From positions 137,625-201,624 of the forward strand of contig NZ_KQ948783.1 of NCBI RefSeq assembly GCF_001514205.1: a stretch of DNA of 64,000 bases, written 5' to 3'. A program made the translations under genes and the position numbers. Every line of letters starts with the position of its first letter. Positions within the stretch are counted from its first letter, which is position 1. Below the pieces are notes generated by a model that made no database searches, had not been told where the DNA came from, and saw only the letters and a program-made list of their open reading frames with translations. This stretch comes from Streptomyces griseoruber. GTDB taxonomy: Bacteria > Actinomycetota > Actinomycetes > Streptomycetales > Streptomycetaceae. Below, piece by piece: positions 9,060 through 17,326 of the stretch.

Positions 9060-9584
9060 ATGGGGACGACCGGGACGACTCAGGCACCGGCGGGACGGCC
9101 GGGGCCGGAGATCTGGCTGCGCGGTCCGGTGCCCGAACCGGAGCCGGTACCGGGACCGTACCCGTCGGCCACCGCTCCCCGCCGCTTCTCCTGGCTGGCC
9201 ACGCACGGCGGGGCCGGCGCCTCCACGCTCGCGGCGGTCTACGGCGGCCACGACTGCGGACGGGACTGGCCCGCCCCCGGTGATCCCCCGTCCGTCCTGC
9301 TCGTGGCGCGGACGCACGCGACCGGGCTGGAGTCGGCCCTGCGTGCCCTGGAGGTCTTCCGGCACGGAGAGGCCCCGCAGGGGCTCGACCTGGACGCGGT
9401 GGTGCTGGTCGCGGACGCGCCGGGACGGCTGCCGCGACCGCTGGCACAGCGGATCCGGCTCATCGAGTCGGTCGTCGACGTCCACCGGGTGCCGTGGGTG
9501 ACCGAGTGGCGCCTCGGTGACCTGGGGGGCGGGCCGCCCCGGGAGACGGAGGCCCTGGCCCGGCTCACGGGGGTCAGGCGCTGA
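9060..9584 (+). CDS. DUF6668-like protein with degenerate P-loop
   Basis: This 174-residue cytoplasmic protein has a Pro-rich N terminus (residues 1-40), then FSWLATHGGAGASTLA. That resembles the deviant Walker A of MinD/ParA-type proteins but lacks the lysine (GGAGAST). Strands VLLVARTHATGLESA and LDAVVLVADAPGRLP follow, as in the Rossmann-like core of such ATPases. The ATG follows AGAAGGAGGGGG. It is transcribed divergently from the Pro/Ala-rich TPR gene, which suggests a common process. I assign the DUF from memory, with moderate certainty. The biochemical role is unknown. Confidence 0.65.
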   Translation: MGTTGTTQAPAGRPGPEIWLRGPVPEPEPVPGPYPSATAPRRFSWLATHGGAGASTLAAVYGGHDCGRDWPAPGDPPSVLLVARTHATGLESALRALEVFRHGEAPQGLDLDAVVLVADAPGRLPRPLAQRIRLIESVVDVHRVPWVTEWRLGDLGGGPPRETEALARLTGVRR

Positions 9585-9631
9585 ACCGGGGGACCCACCG
9601 GACGCCGTCGGCGGTCGCCATCGCCTCGGAC

Positions 9632-10846
9632 GTGCGGGACGGGCGACTGCGGGCCGTGGACGCGGTCGCGGAGTCGCTGGCGCGGATCGCCCGGGTGGAC
9701 CCCTCGCTGAGTTCCTTCGCCGAGGTGTGGGAGGGGGAGGCCGTCGAGCGGGCGCGTGCGGTGGACGCGCGGGTGGCGGCGGGTGAGCGGTTGCCGCTGG
9801 CCGGCGTGCCGATCGGGGTCAAGGGGCGGCACGGGCTGCGGGCGGCGGGGCCGTTGCTCGCCGCGGGCTGTGTGCCGGTGGGGGCGACGGCGGTGCCCGG
9901 TCCCGGTACGCCGTGGCAGACCTGGGGCGTCGGCGCGTACGGCCGTACCGTCAACCCCTGGCGGGCGGACCGTACGCCGGGCGGGTCCTCGGCCGGGTCG
10001 GCGGCGGCGGTGGCGGCCGGGCTGGTGCCGCTGGCGACGGGCAGCGACGGGGCGGGCTCGGTGCGGATCCCGGCGGCCTGGTGCGGGGTGATCGGCCTGA
10101 AGACGACGAACGGCCGGCTGCCGTCCCCGGACCGTACGGGTCTCGCGGCCCCGGGCGTGCTGGTGCGGTACGCGGCGGACGCGGCGGCGTACTGGCGGGC
10201 GATGACGGGGGCGACGGCCACGGCGGCGACGGCCACGGCGGCGACGGCCACGGCGGCGACGACGGCGACGACGGCCGCGGCGGTGACCGCCCGGCCGTCC
10301 GAGGGCACCGGTGTGCGTGCGCCGGTCACCGCCGTCTTCTCGCCCGATCTCGGGTTCGCCTCCGCCTCCCCCGACCCCGAGCCGCTGGCCCTCGCCCGGG
10401 CCGCCGTCGAGCGTCTCGCCGCCGCCGGTGTCGTACGGCTGCTGCCGGGCCAGGCGGCCGTACGGCTGGAGGATCCCGCGCCCGCCTGGCTCGCGTTGCG
10501 CGGGTCGGGGGCCGGCGGTCTCGGCGAGGCCGCGCGGATCCGGGAGGTCAACGATCGGCTGCTGGCCGGTCTCTTCGCCCGGGCCGACCTGTTGCTGACG
10601 CCGACCACCCCGAATGCGGCGCATGGTCACGAAGGGTCGGGTGAGCGGTATTCCACCGCGCTGACCTGGGCGTTCAATCTGAGCGGGCATCCGGCGGCCA
10701 GCCTTCCGGCGGGGATCGGGGCCGACGGCTGTCCGGTGGGGGTGCAGCTGGTCGCCGCGTGGGGGCGGGAGGAGACGCTGCTGGCGGTGGTCCGGGCGGC
10801 GGAGAACGCAGGGACCCTTCCGCAGGATACTTGCATGTGCATATGA
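9632..10846 (+). CDS. Amidase signature family protein
   Basis: This is an amidohydrolase of the Ser-Ser-Lys type, 404 residues from GTG 9632. The catalytic lysine sits in PIGVKGRHG. The Gly/Ser signature is TPGGSSAGSAAAVAAGLVPLA, and the second serine is in GSDGAGSVRIPA. The C terminus (FNLSGHPAASLPAG, VGVQLVAAWGREE) is typical. The frame is open upstream with no ATG/GTG before overlapping the preceding gene, so the N terminus may be a little longer than called. A low-complexity ATATA insert near residue 195 is unusual. The substrate is unknown; it is shorter than GatA (about 480) and unlikely to be the tRNA amidotransferase. Confidence 0.85.
   Translation: MRDGRLRAVDAVAESLARIARVDPSLSSFAEVWEGEAVERARAVDARVAAGERLPLAGVPIGVKGRHGLRAAGPLLAAGCVPVGATAVPGPGTPWQTWGVGAYGRTVNPWRADRTPGGSSAGSAAAVAAGLVPLATGSDGAGSVRIPAAWCGVIGLKTTNGRLPSPDRTGLAAPGVLVRYAADAAAYWRAMTGATATAATATAATATAATTATTAAAVTARPSEGTGVRAPVTAVFSPDLGFASASPDPEPLALARAAVERLAAAGVVRLLPGQAAVRLEDPAPAWLALRGSGAGGLGEAARIREVNDRLLAGLFARADLLLTPTTPNAAHGHEGSGERYSTALTWAFNLSGHPAASLPAGIGADGCPVGVQLVAAWGREETLLAVVRAAENAGTLPQDTCMCI
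10211..10277. repeat. 15-bp tandem repeat within the amidase gene
   Basis: GCGACGGCCACGGCG occurs three times without change at 10211-10255 and continues as a degenerate GACGGC tract to about 10277. It encodes a run of Ala and Thr inside the amidase. The unit is a multiple of three, so copy-number change keeps the frame. Confidence 0.9.
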
Positions 10847-10850
10847 TGCA
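10838..10850. promoter_or_regulatory. Candidate operator upstream of the FMN reductase
   Basis: The perfect inverted repeat TGCAT-ATG-ATGCA overlaps the amidase stop codon and lies 41 bp before the FMN reductase start. An additional TTGCATG half-site lies just upstream. Sites of this TTGCAT type are often bound by MarR-family repressors. No regulator gene is adjacent, so this is a tentative call. Confidence 0.4.
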
Positions 10851-10890
10851 GGCGCGGATTATTATCGTACGCCGATCACCTGGGGGAGTC

Positions 10891-11475
10891 ATGGACCGCC
10901 GTTTTCTCTTCGTACTGGGCAGCAGTCGTACGGACGGCAACACGGAGGCGCTGGCCCGCAGGGCCGCCGAGCAGCTGGACCCCTCCGTCGAGCAGACCTG
11001 GTTCAGCCTCGCCGAGCGACCGCTGCCCGACTTCGAGGATCTGCGGCACGACAGCGACCACGTCCGGCCCACCGAGGGGAACCTCGCGGCACTGCTCGAC
11101 GCGACCCTGGCCGCGACGGACGTCGTCATCGCCTCGCCGCTGTACTGGTACTCGGTGTCCACCCAGGTCAAGCGCTATCTGGACCACTGGTCGGGCTGGC
11201 TGCGCACGCCCGGTGTCGACTTCGGGGCGACCCTGGCCGGGCGCACGCTCTGGGGGGTGACCGTACTCGCCGACACGGAGGCCTCGGTCGCCGATCCGCT
11301 GGTGGGCACGCTCAACAACTCGGCCGCGTATCTGGGGATGCGGTTCGGCGGGGTGCTGCTGGGCAACGGCAGCAAGCCCGGTGACGTACTCGGCGACACC
11401 GAGGCGCTGGCGCGCGCGAAGTCGTTCTTCGGGGGCGGGGCCCCGCTCGCACGCTTCCCCCACGAGACGCGCTGA
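10891..11475 (+). CDS. NADPH-dependent FMN reductase-like flavoprotein
   Basis: This is a 194-residue flavodoxin-fold oxidoreductase. The start at ATG 10891 is chosen from GGGGGAG immediately upstream. The N terminus, FLFVLGSSRTDGNTEALAR, is the phosphate-binding loop for FMN (GSSRTDGNT). The middle segment VVIASPLYWYSVSTQVKRYLDHW is the conserved flavin-edge loop of the NAD(P)H-dependent FMN reductase family. Members reduce quinones, azo compounds or free FMN. No partner gene is adjacent, and the natural electron acceptor is unknown. Confidence 0.85.
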   Translation: MDRRFLFVLGSSRTDGNTEALARRAAEQLDPSVEQTWFSLAERPLPDFEDLRHDSDHVRPTEGNLAALLDATLAATDVVIASPLYWYSVSTQVKRYLDHWSGWLRTPGVDFGATLAGRTLWGVTVLADTEASVADPLVGTLNNSAAYLGMRFGGVLLGNGSKPGDVLGDTEALARAKSFFGGGAPLARFPHETR

Positions 11476-11502
11476 AGGCTGCCGTGACGCTGTGCCAAGA
11501 CG

Positions 11503-11671
11503 CTAGTGCCGCGGCAGGCAACGTTTGCCCGTCAAGGAGCGGCGTCCGGTGCGTGCTCTCGGCGTGTCGGCCGGAAGTCCTCGTACTGGACGTACTTGGG
11601 CTTTCGGCCGGTGCGGCGAGAGTGCGTGCCGGGCGTCGCGACGGGGCGAACGTTGCCTGCCGCGGCACTAG
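11503..11671. mobile_element. MITE-like element with 23-bp perfect terminal inverted repeats
   Basis: This 169-bp non-coding element lies between the FMN reductase and the ABC permease. Bases 11503-11525 (CTAGTGCCGCGGCAGG..., ending AACGTT) are an exact inverted copy of 11649-11671, and similarity continues about seven bases inward with one mismatch and one gap. Both ends finish with CTAG, the target sequence duplicated by many IS5-family elements. The interior encodes no plausible protein. This is the structure of a miniature inverted-repeat element mobilised in trans; the IS5 link is inference. Confidence 0.75.
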
Positions 11672-11680
11672 GCCGAGACG

Positions 11681-12670
11681 CTAGGCCGTGACGTCCTTCG
11701 TGGTGAAGCGCGCCCAGGCCGCCGAGCCGAACACCGCCACGTACAGGCCCTGAAGGCCGAGGTTCTTCACCAGGTCGTCCCAGTAGACGGGGTCGCGGAC
11801 CAGGTCGGCGAAGGACAGCCAGTAGTGGGAGAAGAGATACGGCTGGATCGCGTGGAGCTGGGGGATCTGGTCGAGGATCTGGATCGTGATCAGCAGGCCG
11901 ACGGTGGTCGCCATCGCGGCGATACCGCTGCCGGTCAGCGTGGAGACGAACAGGCCGAGCGCGGCCACCCCGGTCAGTGAGGCGGCCACCACCAGGGCGA
12001 TCAGCAGGGCTCGGCCCAGTCCGTCGGCGAAACCGATCGTCGTACCGGAGATGGTGGTGACGTCTCCCAGGGGGAACAGCAGTGCGCCCACCGTCAGCGC
12101 CGAGAGCGCGACCACGAGGGTGGCCACCAGACAGAAGGCCAGCACCGTCGCGTACTTGGTGAGGAGGAGGCGGGTGCGGCCGGCCGGGGCGACGAGGAGG
12201 TAGCGCAGGGTCCCGGCGTTCGACTCGCCGGCGATCGCGTCGCCCGCGATGACGCCGATGGCCATCGGCAGGAAGAACGGCAGCGTCGCGGCCAGCGCGG
12301 TGAAGACCAGGAACAGACCGTTGTTGGTGACCTGGGCGATGAAGGCCGGGCCGCCGTCCCCTCCGCCGCCGGGTCCCCCCGGTCCCCCGGAGGAGCCGTC
12401 ACCGGTCTCGATCTTCACGGCGATCCCGATCAGCACCGGTACGGCCGCCAGGACGCCGAGCAGCGCGAGGGTGCGCCAGCGGCGGAAGGTGATCAGCAGC
12501 TCGCTGCGGAGCAGACCGAGCGACCACCAGGGGCTCGGCCTGCGGACGAGGCCGGCCGTCGGCTCGCGCGGGTCTTCGGCCGTCGCGCCCTCGCCCGCGT
12601 CCTCCGTCGGTTCCGCCTCCGCCGGTTCCGCTCCCGCCGGTTCCGCCTCCGCCGGCTCAGCCCGCGACAT
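11681..12670 (-). CDS. ABC transporter permease (ABC-2 type)
   Basis: This membrane subunit of an ABC exporter has 329 residues. The N terminus carries an acidic Ala-Glu-Pro repeat (AEPAEAEPAGAEPAEAEP) before WWSLGLLRSELLITFRRWRTL. Six hydrophobic segments follow, with the large extracytoplasmic loop after the first and the typical IAGESNAGTLRYLLVAPAGRTRLLLTKY coupling helix. It starts inside the end of the ATP-binding gene (14-bp overlap), so the two are co-translated. The MITE-like element lies immediately downstream. The cargo is unknown. Confidence 0.9.
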   Translation of the reverse strand: MSRAEPAEAEPAGAEPAEAEPTEDAGEGATAEDPREPTAGLVRRPSPWWSLGLLRSELLITFRRWRTLALLGVLAAVPVLIGIAVKIETGDGSSGGPGGPGGGGDGGPAFIAQVTNNGLFLVFTALAATLPFFLPMAIGVIAGDAIAGESNAGTLRYLLVAPAGRTRLLLTKYATVLAFCLVATLVVALSALTVGALLFPLGDVTTISGTTIGFADGLGRALLIALVVAASLTGVAALGLFVSTLTGSGIAAMATTVGLLITIQILDQIPQLHAIQPYLFSHYWLSFADLVRDPVYWDDLVKNLGLQGLYVAVFGSAAWARFTTKDVTA

Positions 12671-13595
12671 CGAAGCCCTCCCCCGTGAGTGCCACGAACG
12701 CGTCCTCCAGGGAGGCGCGTTCGACGGTGAAGCCCCGGACCCGGACGCCGGCCGTCACCAGTGCGGCGTTGACTTCGGCGAGATCGCGGTCCGGGGGCTC
12801 GGCGGCGACCCGGTCCTCCTCGGAGGTCACGTCCGCCGCGCCCTGTTCCTTCAGCACCCGCGCCGCCTCGGCGGTGTCGGGCGTGATCACCACCAGCCGG
12901 CCGCGCGCGCCCGCCGCCAGTTCGGCCACCGGGCCCTGGGTGACCAGCCGGCCCTGTGCCATCACCGCCACATGGGTGCACACCTGCTCGATCTCGTCGA
13001 GGGGGTGGGAGGAGAGGAAGACGGTCGTGCCGTCCGAGGCCAGTTCCCGCACCAGGGAACGGATCTCCCGCATGCCCTGCGGGTCGAGGCCGTTGGTCGG
13101 CTCGTCGAGGACGAGGAGCCGACGCGGCTGGAGCAGCGCGGCGGCCAGGCCCAGCCGCTGCTTCATGCCGAGCGAGTACGCCTTCGCCTTCTTCCCGGCC
13201 GCCGCCGTCAGCCCGACCCGCTCCAGCGCCGCGGCGACGCGGGTCCGCCGGGTGCGGGGGTCGGCGGTCGGGTCGGCGGCGTCGTAGCGCAGGAGGTTGT
13301 CGCGGCCGGAGAGGAAGCCGTACAGCGCGGGGCCCTCGATCAGCGCGCCGACCTGGGGCAGCACGGTGCGCGCGGCCCGGGGCACGGGCTGCCCCAGAAC
13401 GCGCGCCGCACCGGACGTGGGTTCGATCAGGCCCATCAGCATGCGGATCGTGGTGGTCTTGCCGGAGCCGTTGGGGCCGAGGAAGCCGAAGACGCTGCCC
13501 GCCGGGACCGTGAGGTCGAGGCGGTCCACGGCAAGCTGGCCGCCGTGGTAGCGCTTGGTGAGGGCGTGGGTGTGGATGACGGGTGCGTCATCCAT
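12657..13595 (-). CDS. ABC transporter ATP-binding protein
   Basis: This 312-residue ATPase drives the overlapping permease. The Walker A motif is LGPNGSGKTTT (near residue 40), the signature is YSLGMKQRLGLAAALL, Walker B is RLLVLDEPTNGLDPQG, and the switch histidine is in FLSSHPLDEIE. The C-terminal approximately 90 residues are the regulatory extension found in ABC-2 (DrrA/NatA-like) exporters. It is separated by 49 bp from the upstream LolA/RseB-like gene on the same strand, which suggests one operon. Confidence 0.93.
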   Translation of the reverse strand: MDDAPVIHTHALTKRYHGGQLAVDRLDLTVPAGSVFGFLGPNGSGKTTTIRMLMGLIEPTSGAARVLGQPVPRAARTVLPQVGALIEGPALYGFLSGRDNLLRYDAADPTADPRTRRTRVAAALERVGLTAAAGKKAKAYSLGMKQRLGLAAALLQPRRLLVLDEPTNGLDPQGMREIRSLVRELASDGTTVFLSSHPLDEIEQVCTHVAVMAQGRLVTQGPVAELAAGARGRLVVITPDTAEAARVLKEQGAADVTSEEDRVAAEPPDRDLAEVNAALVTAGVRVRGFTVERASLEDAFVALTGEGFDVAG

Positions 13596-13644
13596 GGGCT
13601 CCCCCTTCGCTCGCTTCCCCGGGCCTGCGGTTCCGCAGGCCCCC

Positions 13645-14934
13645 CTACTTCGCGGAGTCCGCCGCCTTCACCAGGGCGTCCTTGGTGACGGCGCCGACGT
13701 AGATCTTGCCGTCGTCCGTGACCAGGGCGTTGATCAGCCGGGTGGAGAAGACGGTGCCGGAGCCGAACTTGCCGCTGACCTTGTCGCCGAAGGAGCCGAG
13801 GAAGCCGCTGAGGGCGCCGCCGGCGTCGGAGCCGAGTTCGGAGTTGAGCTCGGAGTCGGAGGGGACGCCCTTGCCGCCGGACTCGATGACGGCGACGGAG
13901 GTCCAGCCCTTGCCGAGGACGTCGAAGCCCTCGGGCTCCTCGCCGGAGCCGGTGAGGCCGCCGGATCCGCCGAGGCCTTCGAGGCCCTTGGGCAGGTCCT
14001 TGGGCAGGTCCTCGCCGGCCGCGCCCGGCTTGCCGGAGTCCTTCGCCGCCTCGTCGGCCTCGGTGACCTTCGCCCCCTTGGGCGGGGTGAAGTCGAAGGT
14101 GGAGGCGGCGGGCTCGGCGAAGGTGACCTGGGTGAAGCCGGCGTCCACGACGGCGGCGCCGCCGCTCGACGGGGTCAGCGTGAACTTCAGCGGCAGCCCG
14201 GTCTTCGCGTCCACCGCCACGCTGATCGCGCCGACCGTGGAGCCGGACTGCTTCGGCTTGATCAGCAGCTTGTAGGCGTCGCGGCCCGCGACGTGGACCG
14301 TGCCGTCGACGGTGACGGAGGTGGTGTCGTCGACCGCCTTGAGGGCGTCCTCGGTGAGGTCCTTGGGGGTGGCGGGCGGCTCCGCTTCCGCGGCGCCCTT
14401 GCCGGCGCTCTCGTCGGTGGTCGCGTGGTAGACCTCGTTGGAGGCGCTGTCGTAGCCCCACACGTCCTTGCCGTTGTGGATGACGCTGTACTCGGCGGCG
14501 TCCTCGACCAGGGAGAGCTTCTGCCGGTCGGGGCCGTCGGCGGCCACGCGCAGGGTGTGGGTGCCGGAGGCGAGTTCGGTGAGCTTGGCCGAGGGGTCGG
14601 CGGACGATCCGTCACCGCCGTTGCCCGCGACGCCGGAGAGCAGGCCGCTCTCCAGGCCGCCGAGGTCGGGCAGGCCAAGGTCGGTGGTGATCTTCACGGT
14701 GCCGGACAGCTGCTGCACGTCCGAGGCGGCGATCTTGTCGAGGAGCTGCTGGGCGGTGATCTTCGGCAGGTCGGGGTCGCCGGAGTCGGCGAGCGCCGGG
14801 ACCAGGCCGATCGTCGCCGCGGCGACGCCGATCACGGTGACCGGGACGATGTACCGCACGGCCTTGCGCCGCCCGACGCGCAGGTCGTCCGTCTCCCCGG
14901 CGGTCGTGCTGTCGTCGGTTGCGTTCGGTGCCAT
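13645..14934 (-). CDS. LolA/RseB-like extracytoplasmic protein with N-terminal membrane anchor
   Basis: This 429-residue protein has a basic cytoplasmic N terminus (VGRRKAVRY), one membrane segment (IVPVTVIGVAAATIGLVPALA) and an extracytoplasmic LolA-fold domain starting KITAQQLLDKIAASDVQQLSGTVKITTDLGLPDL. This unclosed beta-barrel fold binds lipids or peptides in LolA, LppX and RseB. A flexible Gly/Glu/Pro-rich segment near residues 300-340 precedes the C-terminal part. It lies upstream of the ABC pair on the same strand, so a role with that exporter in lipid or envelope handling is a reasonable inference. Confidence 0.8.
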   Translation of the reverse strand: MAPNATDDSTTAGETDDLRVGRRKAVRYIVPVTVIGVAAATIGLVPALADSGDPDLPKITAQQLLDKIAASDVQQLSGTVKITTDLGLPDLGGLESGLLSGVAGNGGDGSSADPSAKLTELASGTHTLRVAADGPDRQKLSLVEDAAEYSVIHNGKDVWGYDSASNEVYHATTDESAGKGAAEAEPPATPKDLTEDALKAVDDTTSVTVDGTVHVAGRDAYKLLIKPKQSGSTVGAISVAVDAKTGLPLKFTLTPSSGGAAVVDAGFTQVTFAEPAASTFDFTPPKGAKVTEADEAAKDSGKPGAAGEDLPKDLPKGLEGLGGSGGLTGSGEEPEGFDVLGKGWTSVAVIESGGKGVPSDSELNSELGSDAGGALSGFLGSFGDKVSGKFGSGTVFSTRLINALVTDDGKIYVGAVTKDALVKAADSAK

Positions 14935-15194
14935 GTGTGCCTTACCTCCGTCGTCGGCGGCGGCTGGTCATCTCACGGAGAGCGTCCCCACCCCGTGCCG
15001 CCATTCTCACCCGAATCGGTGAGGAGTGGTGTTTTCCGTGATTCCCATCTGACCAAATCCCACGTGAGGAGGCGTCACCCCACGGACTCAACTCCGCGTA
15101 CACCTGCGGTATGACACGAGGGACGCCGGGGTGCTCCGCCCCCTAGGGGTAGGGGACGACGAGCGCGCGGGGCGCCAGGGGGCGCCAGGGGGCG

Positions 15195-16205
15195 TCAGCC
15201 GGCGCGGTGGACCACCGCGTCGCAGAGCCCCATGAGCGCCGCCTTCGCGTCGCACTCCGTGAGGGGGGCCAGCGCGGCGCGGGCCTCCTCCGCGTAGCGC
15301 ACCGTGTCGCGGCGGGCCTGCTCCAGCGCCGGGTGGGCGCGCAGGGCCGCGACCGCCTCGGCGAGCCGGGCGTCGTCGCTCAGGTCGGAGTCGAGGAGCT
15401 CGCACAGCGCGATGTCCTCGGGCAGCGCCTGCTGGGCCGCCCGCTCGCGCAGCCGCAGCACGGGCAGGGTGGGGACGCCCTCGCGCAGGTCGGTGCCGGG
15501 CGTCTTGCCCGACTCGTGGGAGTCGGAGGCGATGTCCAGGACGTCGTCGGCGAGCTGGAAGGCGACGCCGAGGCGCTCCCCGTACTGGGTGAGCACGTCC
15601 ACCACCGTCTCGTCGGCGCCCGACATCATCGCGCCGAAGCGGCAGGACACCGCCACCAGGGAGCCGGTCTTGCCGCCGAGGACGTCGAGGTAGTGGTCGA
15701 CCGGGTCCCGGCCGTCGACCGGGCCGGCCGTCTCCAGGATCTGGCCGGTGACCAGCCGCTCGAACGCCTCCGCCTGCACCCGCACCGCCTCCGGGCCGAG
15801 GTCGGCCAGGATGTGCGAGGCGCGCGCGAAGAGGAAGTCGCCGGTGAGGACGGCGAGCGAGTTGCCCCAGCGGGCGTTCGCGCTGGGCACGCCGCGCCGC
15901 ACCGCGGCCTCGTCCATCACGTCGTCGTGGTACAGGGTCGCCAGATGGGTGAGCTCGACGACGACCGCGGAGGGGACGACCCCCGGCGCGTACGGGTCGC
16001 CGAAGCGCGCGGCGAGCATCACGAGCAGCGGCCGGAACCGCTTCCCGCCGGCCCGCAGCAGATGCTGGGCCGCCTCCGTGATGAACGGGACCTCACTCTT
16101 GGTGGCCTCGAGCAAGCCTTCCTCGACAGCCGCCAATCCGGCCTGGACATCGGCTTCCAGAGCCTGGTCCCGCACGCTCAGCCCAAACGGCTCGACGACG
16201 GTCAC
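15195..16205 (-). CDS. Long-chain polyprenyl diphosphate synthase
   Basis: This trans-isoprenyl diphosphate synthase elongates allylic diphosphates with IPP, here most likely to make the menaquinone side chain. The 336 residues show both Asp-rich motifs, DDVMDEAAVRRG (first) and DDVLD (second), together with GGKRFRPLLVMLAA and GKTGSL. Bulkier residues upstream of the first motif set chain length, and the product length cannot be read reliably from the sequence. GTG 16205 is a plausible start. Its position next to the menaquinone and complex I genes supports the role in quinone synthesis. Confidence 0.9.
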   Translation of the reverse strand: MTVVEPFGLSVRDQALEADVQAGLAAVEEGLLEATKSEVPFITEAAQHLLRAGGKRFRPLLVMLAARFGDPYAPGVVPSAVVVELTHLATLYHDDVMDEAAVRRGVPSANARWGNSLAVLTGDFLFARASHILADLGPEAVRVQAEAFERLVTGQILETAGPVDGRDPVDHYLDVLGGKTGSLVAVSCRFGAMMSGADETVVDVLTQYGERLGVAFQLADDVLDIASDSHESGKTPGTDLREGVPTLPVLRLRERAAQQALPEDIALCELLDSDLSDDARLAEAVAALRAHPALEQARRDTVRYAEEARAALAPLTECDAKAALMGLCDAVVHRAG

Positions 16206-16635
16206 GAGGAGTCTCCTGTCTGCTGGTGTCTATCGGCGGCTACGCGGTTTGTCGATAGGTCTCTGCGCTCACTCAAGTCAGCGTATCCGGTCAGGTTTCG
16301 ATCACCACGAGCCCCCACGGTTACAGCCCGGACAGGCCCTATGAGAAGGGGCACCCCTTAAGCCGCCATCTGGGTTTATTGCCCGATTCACCCCTCTTGT
16401 GGACCCCGGTGAGTTGCCTCACTCGCCCAGCCGAACCGACCCCCTTCCGGTTCCCCTCCGCCTCACCCCGACACCTCGGCCGACACGGGCGAGTTGATGC
16501 TTTGCAGCCACAAAGGATCAAGCGCCTCATAGGCCACGGATCAAGGTCAATAGGGGTTAACCATGAATTCACCACTTGTTCCGGACATGTGCTCTCGCAT
16601 ACGTTCCCGGCCTGTCGGGCGGACGCCTAATCCTG
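16206..16635. promoter_or_regulatory. Divergent promoter region, prenyl synthase / riboswitch-transglycosylase
   Basis: These 430 bp contain no convincing gene. Near 16576 a TTGTTC hexamer is followed after 18 bp by TACGTT (16600-16605). This fits a housekeeping promoter that would start transcription about 25 bp before the riboswitch. A short GC-rich palindrome, AAGGGG-CA-CCCCTT, lies near 16343. The region is less GC-rich than the flanking genes. Confidence 0.4.
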
Positions 16636-16832
16636 CCGCCGCCCGAACACCCACCGAGAACACCACGGCAGGAGCGGGGGAACCAGGTAAGTCGCCGCAC
16701 CGGTCCAGCCGGGCCGTGCCCATGGGCACGCTCCGGACAGACCGGTACGGCTTGGGGTGAAGTCGTGTCCGTGAGGGCACGACCGGGCAGCTCCCGCCCG
16801 AACCCGACAGCTCACCTCGCAGGCGACGGAGA
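16636..16832 (+). ncRNA. c-di-AMP riboswitch (ydaO/yuaA class)
   Basis: The leader of the transglycosylase gene contains the conserved blocks of the ydaO-yuaA motif in order: GGGGGAACCAGGTAAGTCG (about 16674), GGGGTGAAGTCG (about 16754), and the 3' block CCCGCCCGAACCCGACAGCT followed by CACCTCGCAGGCG (about 16795-16826). This class binds cyclic di-AMP and in Streptomyces controls cell-wall hydrolase genes such as rpfA, with ligand turning expression off. The ribosome site GAGAGGA and the ATG at 16844 follow directly. The boundaries are approximate. Confidence 0.9.
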
Positions 16833-16843
16833 GGAACTTCGCC

Positions 16844-17314
16844 ATGCCTGCTCAGCCCCGTCGTACCCGCCGCCTCGCCCGCACGCTCGCCGTCGCCGCC
16901 ACCGGCGTCACCGTGCTCGCCCTGCCGATCCTCGGCGCGACCACCGCCTCCGCGGCCACGCCGACCGTGGCCACCGCCAGCAGCCTCGGCTACGCCAACA
17001 ACCTCGACGGCTGGATCCGCGCCTCGCTCCAGGTCATGGCGCAGCACGGGATCCCCGGCACCTACAACGGCATCTACCGCAACGTGATCCGGGAGTCCTC
17101 GGGCAACCCGTCCGCCATCAACCTCTGGGACTCCAACGCGGCCGCCGGCACCCCCTCCAAGGGGCTGCTGCAGATCATCGACCCGACCTTCAACGCGTAC
17201 CACGTCTCCGGCACGTCCTGGGACCCGTACGACCCGGTCGCGAACATCACCGCGTCCTGCAACTACGCGGCCGCGCGGTACGGCTCGATCGACAACGTGT
17301 TCGGCGCGTACTGA
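16844..17314 (+). CDS. Secreted lytic transglycosylase (SLT domain)
   Basis: This is a 156-residue exported cell-wall hydrolase. A signal peptide (RRTRRLARTLAVAATGVTVLALPILGA-type, cleaved near ASAA) precedes a single SLT/lysozyme-like domain. The catalytic glutamate is in NVIRESSGNPSAINLWDSN, and the motif KGLLQIIDPTFNAYH is typical of Slt70-like enzymes. There is no separate wall-binding domain. The c-di-AMP riboswitch directly upstream links its expression to envelope and turgor status, as known for Streptomyces peptidoglycan hydrolases. Confidence 0.92.
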   Translation: MPAQPRRTRRLARTLAVAATGVTVLALPILGATTASAATPTVATASSLGYANNLDGWIRASLQVMAQHGIPGTYNGIYRNVIRESSGNPSAINLWDSNAAAGTPSKGLLQIIDPTFNAYHVSGTSWDPYDPVANITASCNYAAARYGSIDNVFGAY

Positions 17315-17326
17315 GCCGGCCTGCGG

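Noticed and set aside
11484..11691. Small ORFs of 60-66 codons inside the MITE-like element
   Set aside because: Composition is arginine-rich and they span the inverted repeats, so they look like chance frames.
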